From contig JALXFI010000120.1 of assembly GCA_027069035.1 (NCBI GenBank), forward strand, positions 1-7,319: a stretch of 7,319 bases of DNA, written 5' to 3'. The notes beneath the pieces are model-generated. The model saw only the letters and a program-made list of their open reading frames with translations. It had not been told where the DNA came from and searched no databases. The position numbers were made by a program, and so were the translations under genes. This document shows positions 6,322 through 7,319 of this stretch, piece by piece. Each line of letters starts with the position of its first letter. Within the stretch, counting starts at the first letter, position 1. Source of the DNA: a bacterium (GTDB lineage Bacteria; Desulfobacterota; GWC2-55-46; S146-80; JALXFI01).

Positions 6322-7197
6322 ATGGATCTCTTTTTACAGGCGCTTATAGCCGGCATACTAAAAGGCGGCCTTTATGCCGTCATAGGCATAGGCATGACAC
6401 TCATAATGGGGGTAATGGGCATAATAAACCTTGCCCATGGTCAACTTATGATGGTTGCCATGTATGTTACATTCGTATGTTTCACCTATCTTGGCATCGA
6501 TCCCTATCTCTCCCTTCTTATCGTAATACCCATACTCTTCTTCTTTGGCATGGCTCTTCAGAAATACCTCTTAAATCCGCTTATCAAAAAAGAAACCATA
6601 CTCCCTGAAAACCAGATACTTATGACAGTCGGCATAGGCATGGTGCTTACCGAATCCATGAGGTTTATATTTACCTCGGACTACAAATCCGTCAGGACTG
6701 TTTATTCAAATGCAACATTTTTTTTAGGCAATATCTCCTTCAGCCTGCCCCTTGCCATAGATTTTATTATCTCGATACTAATCACCGTACTTCTCTTCTA
6801 CTTTCTCAACAGAACCGACATTGGGCGTTCCATACGCGCAACCAGTCAAGATAGAGATGCCGCGCTTCTGATGGGGATAAATACGGAACGCATCACATTT
6901 ATAACATTTGGCATTGGTTCCGCTCTTGCCGCTGCGGCAGGCGCCCTGCTTATGCCGCTTTTTTATCTCTTCCCCGATATAGGCGGGCCGTTTACCCGCA
7001 GGGCATTTATAATATGCGTACTCGGAGGACTGGGTTCGACGGTGGGCGCTATTGCGGGCGGTTTAACTTTAGGACTTGCCGAGGCCTTTGGCGCAACCTA
7101 TATCGGGATGGAATTTGAAGAGATGATAGGTTTGATCATTTTCATTATAGTCCTTCTATTTCTGCCGGGCGGTTTCAGACAGCTTATCAAGGTATGA
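6322..7197 (+). CDS. livH: Branched-chain amino acid ABC transporter permease LivH
   Basis: This 291-residue inner-membrane protein is hydrophobic throughout, with about eight predicted membrane segments. Family marks are the N-terminal segment with NLAHGQ (36-41), equivalent to the N-x-A-H-G motif of LivH proteins. A cytoplasmic loop IGRSIRATSQDRDAALLMGI (167-186) corresponds to the EAA-like coupling loop that contacts the ATPase subunits. There is also a late glycine-rich LGGLGS motif (234-239). Length is normal for LivH. With LivM it would form the translocation channel energised by LivG and LivF, which are presumably encoded beyond the window. The start ATG lies 11 nt after the livK stop. 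Only a weak purine stretch (AAAAGA, 6313-6318) precedes it, so translation is probably coupled. The stop overlaps the livM start as ATGA. Confidence 0.95.
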   Translation: MDLFLQALIAGILKGGLYAVIGIGMTLIMGVMGIINLAHGQLMMVAMYVTFVCFTYLGIDPYLSLLIVIPILFFFGMALQKYLLNPLIKKETILPENQILMTVGIGMVLTESMRFIFTSDYKSVRTVYSNATFFLGNISFSLPLAIDFIISILITVLLFYFLNRTDIGRSIRATSQDRDAALLMGINTERITFITFGIGSALAAAAGALLMPLFYLFPDIGGPFTRRAFIICVLGGLGSTVGAIAGGLTLGLAEAFGATYIGMEFEEMIGLIIFIIVLLFLPGGFRQLIKV

Positions 7198-7319
7198 AAA
7201 AAATTACCCTTATAATTCTTCTCATAGCGCTTACAGTCTTTCCCCTTATTGTAAAAAACGATTATTACCGTCACCTTATGATACTTGTCTTTATATGGGT
7301 GGTGATCGGCACTGCATGG
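7194..7319 (+). CDS. livM: 5' end of branched-chain amino acid ABC transporter permease LivM (partial)
   Basis: An open frame starts at ATG 7194-7196, overlapping the livH stop (ATGA), and runs for 42 codons to the window edge. The peptide begins MKKITLIILLIALTVFPLIV, a first membrane segment. NDYYRHLMILVFIWVVIGTAW follows, as at the start of LivM proteins, where a short polar stretch precedes the second helix. Position after livH and the 4-nt overlap support the call. AAGG lies only 1 nt before the ATG, so initiation probably depends on coupling to livH. The rest of the gene is outside the window. Confidence 0.82.
   Translation, partial: MKKITLIILLIALTVFPLIVKNDYYRHLMILVFIWVVIGTAW

Overview
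The window looks like chromosomal sequence from an AT-leaning Gram-negative bacterium. The sensor kinase has an extracytoplasmic domain, the solute-binding protein has a Sec signal peptide, and the gene repertoire (hybrid kinase with several receiver domains, HD-GYP regulator, ferritin-like diiron protein, Liv-type ABC transporter) is common in Desulfobacterota and Nitrospirota. That lineage guess is an inference; no marker gene in the window fixes it.

Layout. (1) 1-128: a tRNA-Ser(GCU) on the minus strand, with a short REP-like repeat directly beyond its 3' end. (2) 129-344: a divergent intergenic region containing a 24-nt palindrome and a weak promoter candidate. (3) 345-4213: a tightly spaced two-gene signalling operon on the plus strand. 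It consists of a REC-HD-GYP response regulator (predicted c-di-GMP phosphodiesterase) and a 954-residue membrane hybrid histidine kinase (TM-sensor-TM-HAMP-HisKA-HATPase-REC-REC-GGDEF). (4) 4251-4745: a convergent minus-strand gene for a ferritin-like/rubrerythrin-type diiron protein. (5) 4746-4972: a divergent control region with promoter candidates for both sides. (6) 4973-7319: the start of a Liv-type ABC transporter operon (livK-like binding protein, livH permease, 5' end of livM), running off the window.

How the genes work together. The signalling pair most simply reads as kinase plus output regulator: H289 of the kinase would feed its own receivers (D593, D717) and/or D56 of the HD-GYP regulator, changing c-di-GMP breakdown. 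The kinase's terminal GGDEF domain keeps the allosteric RxxD inhibitory site but has lost several substrate-binding residues, so it may sense c-di-GMP or GTP rather than make c-di-GMP. The ferritin-like gene is transcribed separately and probably deals with iron or peroxide. The Liv genes import a branched-chain amino acid or related small polar solute.

Most notable points: near-identical palindromic repeats in opposite orientation (28 of 29 positions) that bracket the signalling operon; the degenerate GGDEF domain with an intact I-site beside an apparently intact HD-GYP protein; and a highly charged, probably helical insert of about 47 residues inside the periplasmic binding protein, with an in-frame internal repeat. 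None of these proves a new system; they are the best leads here.
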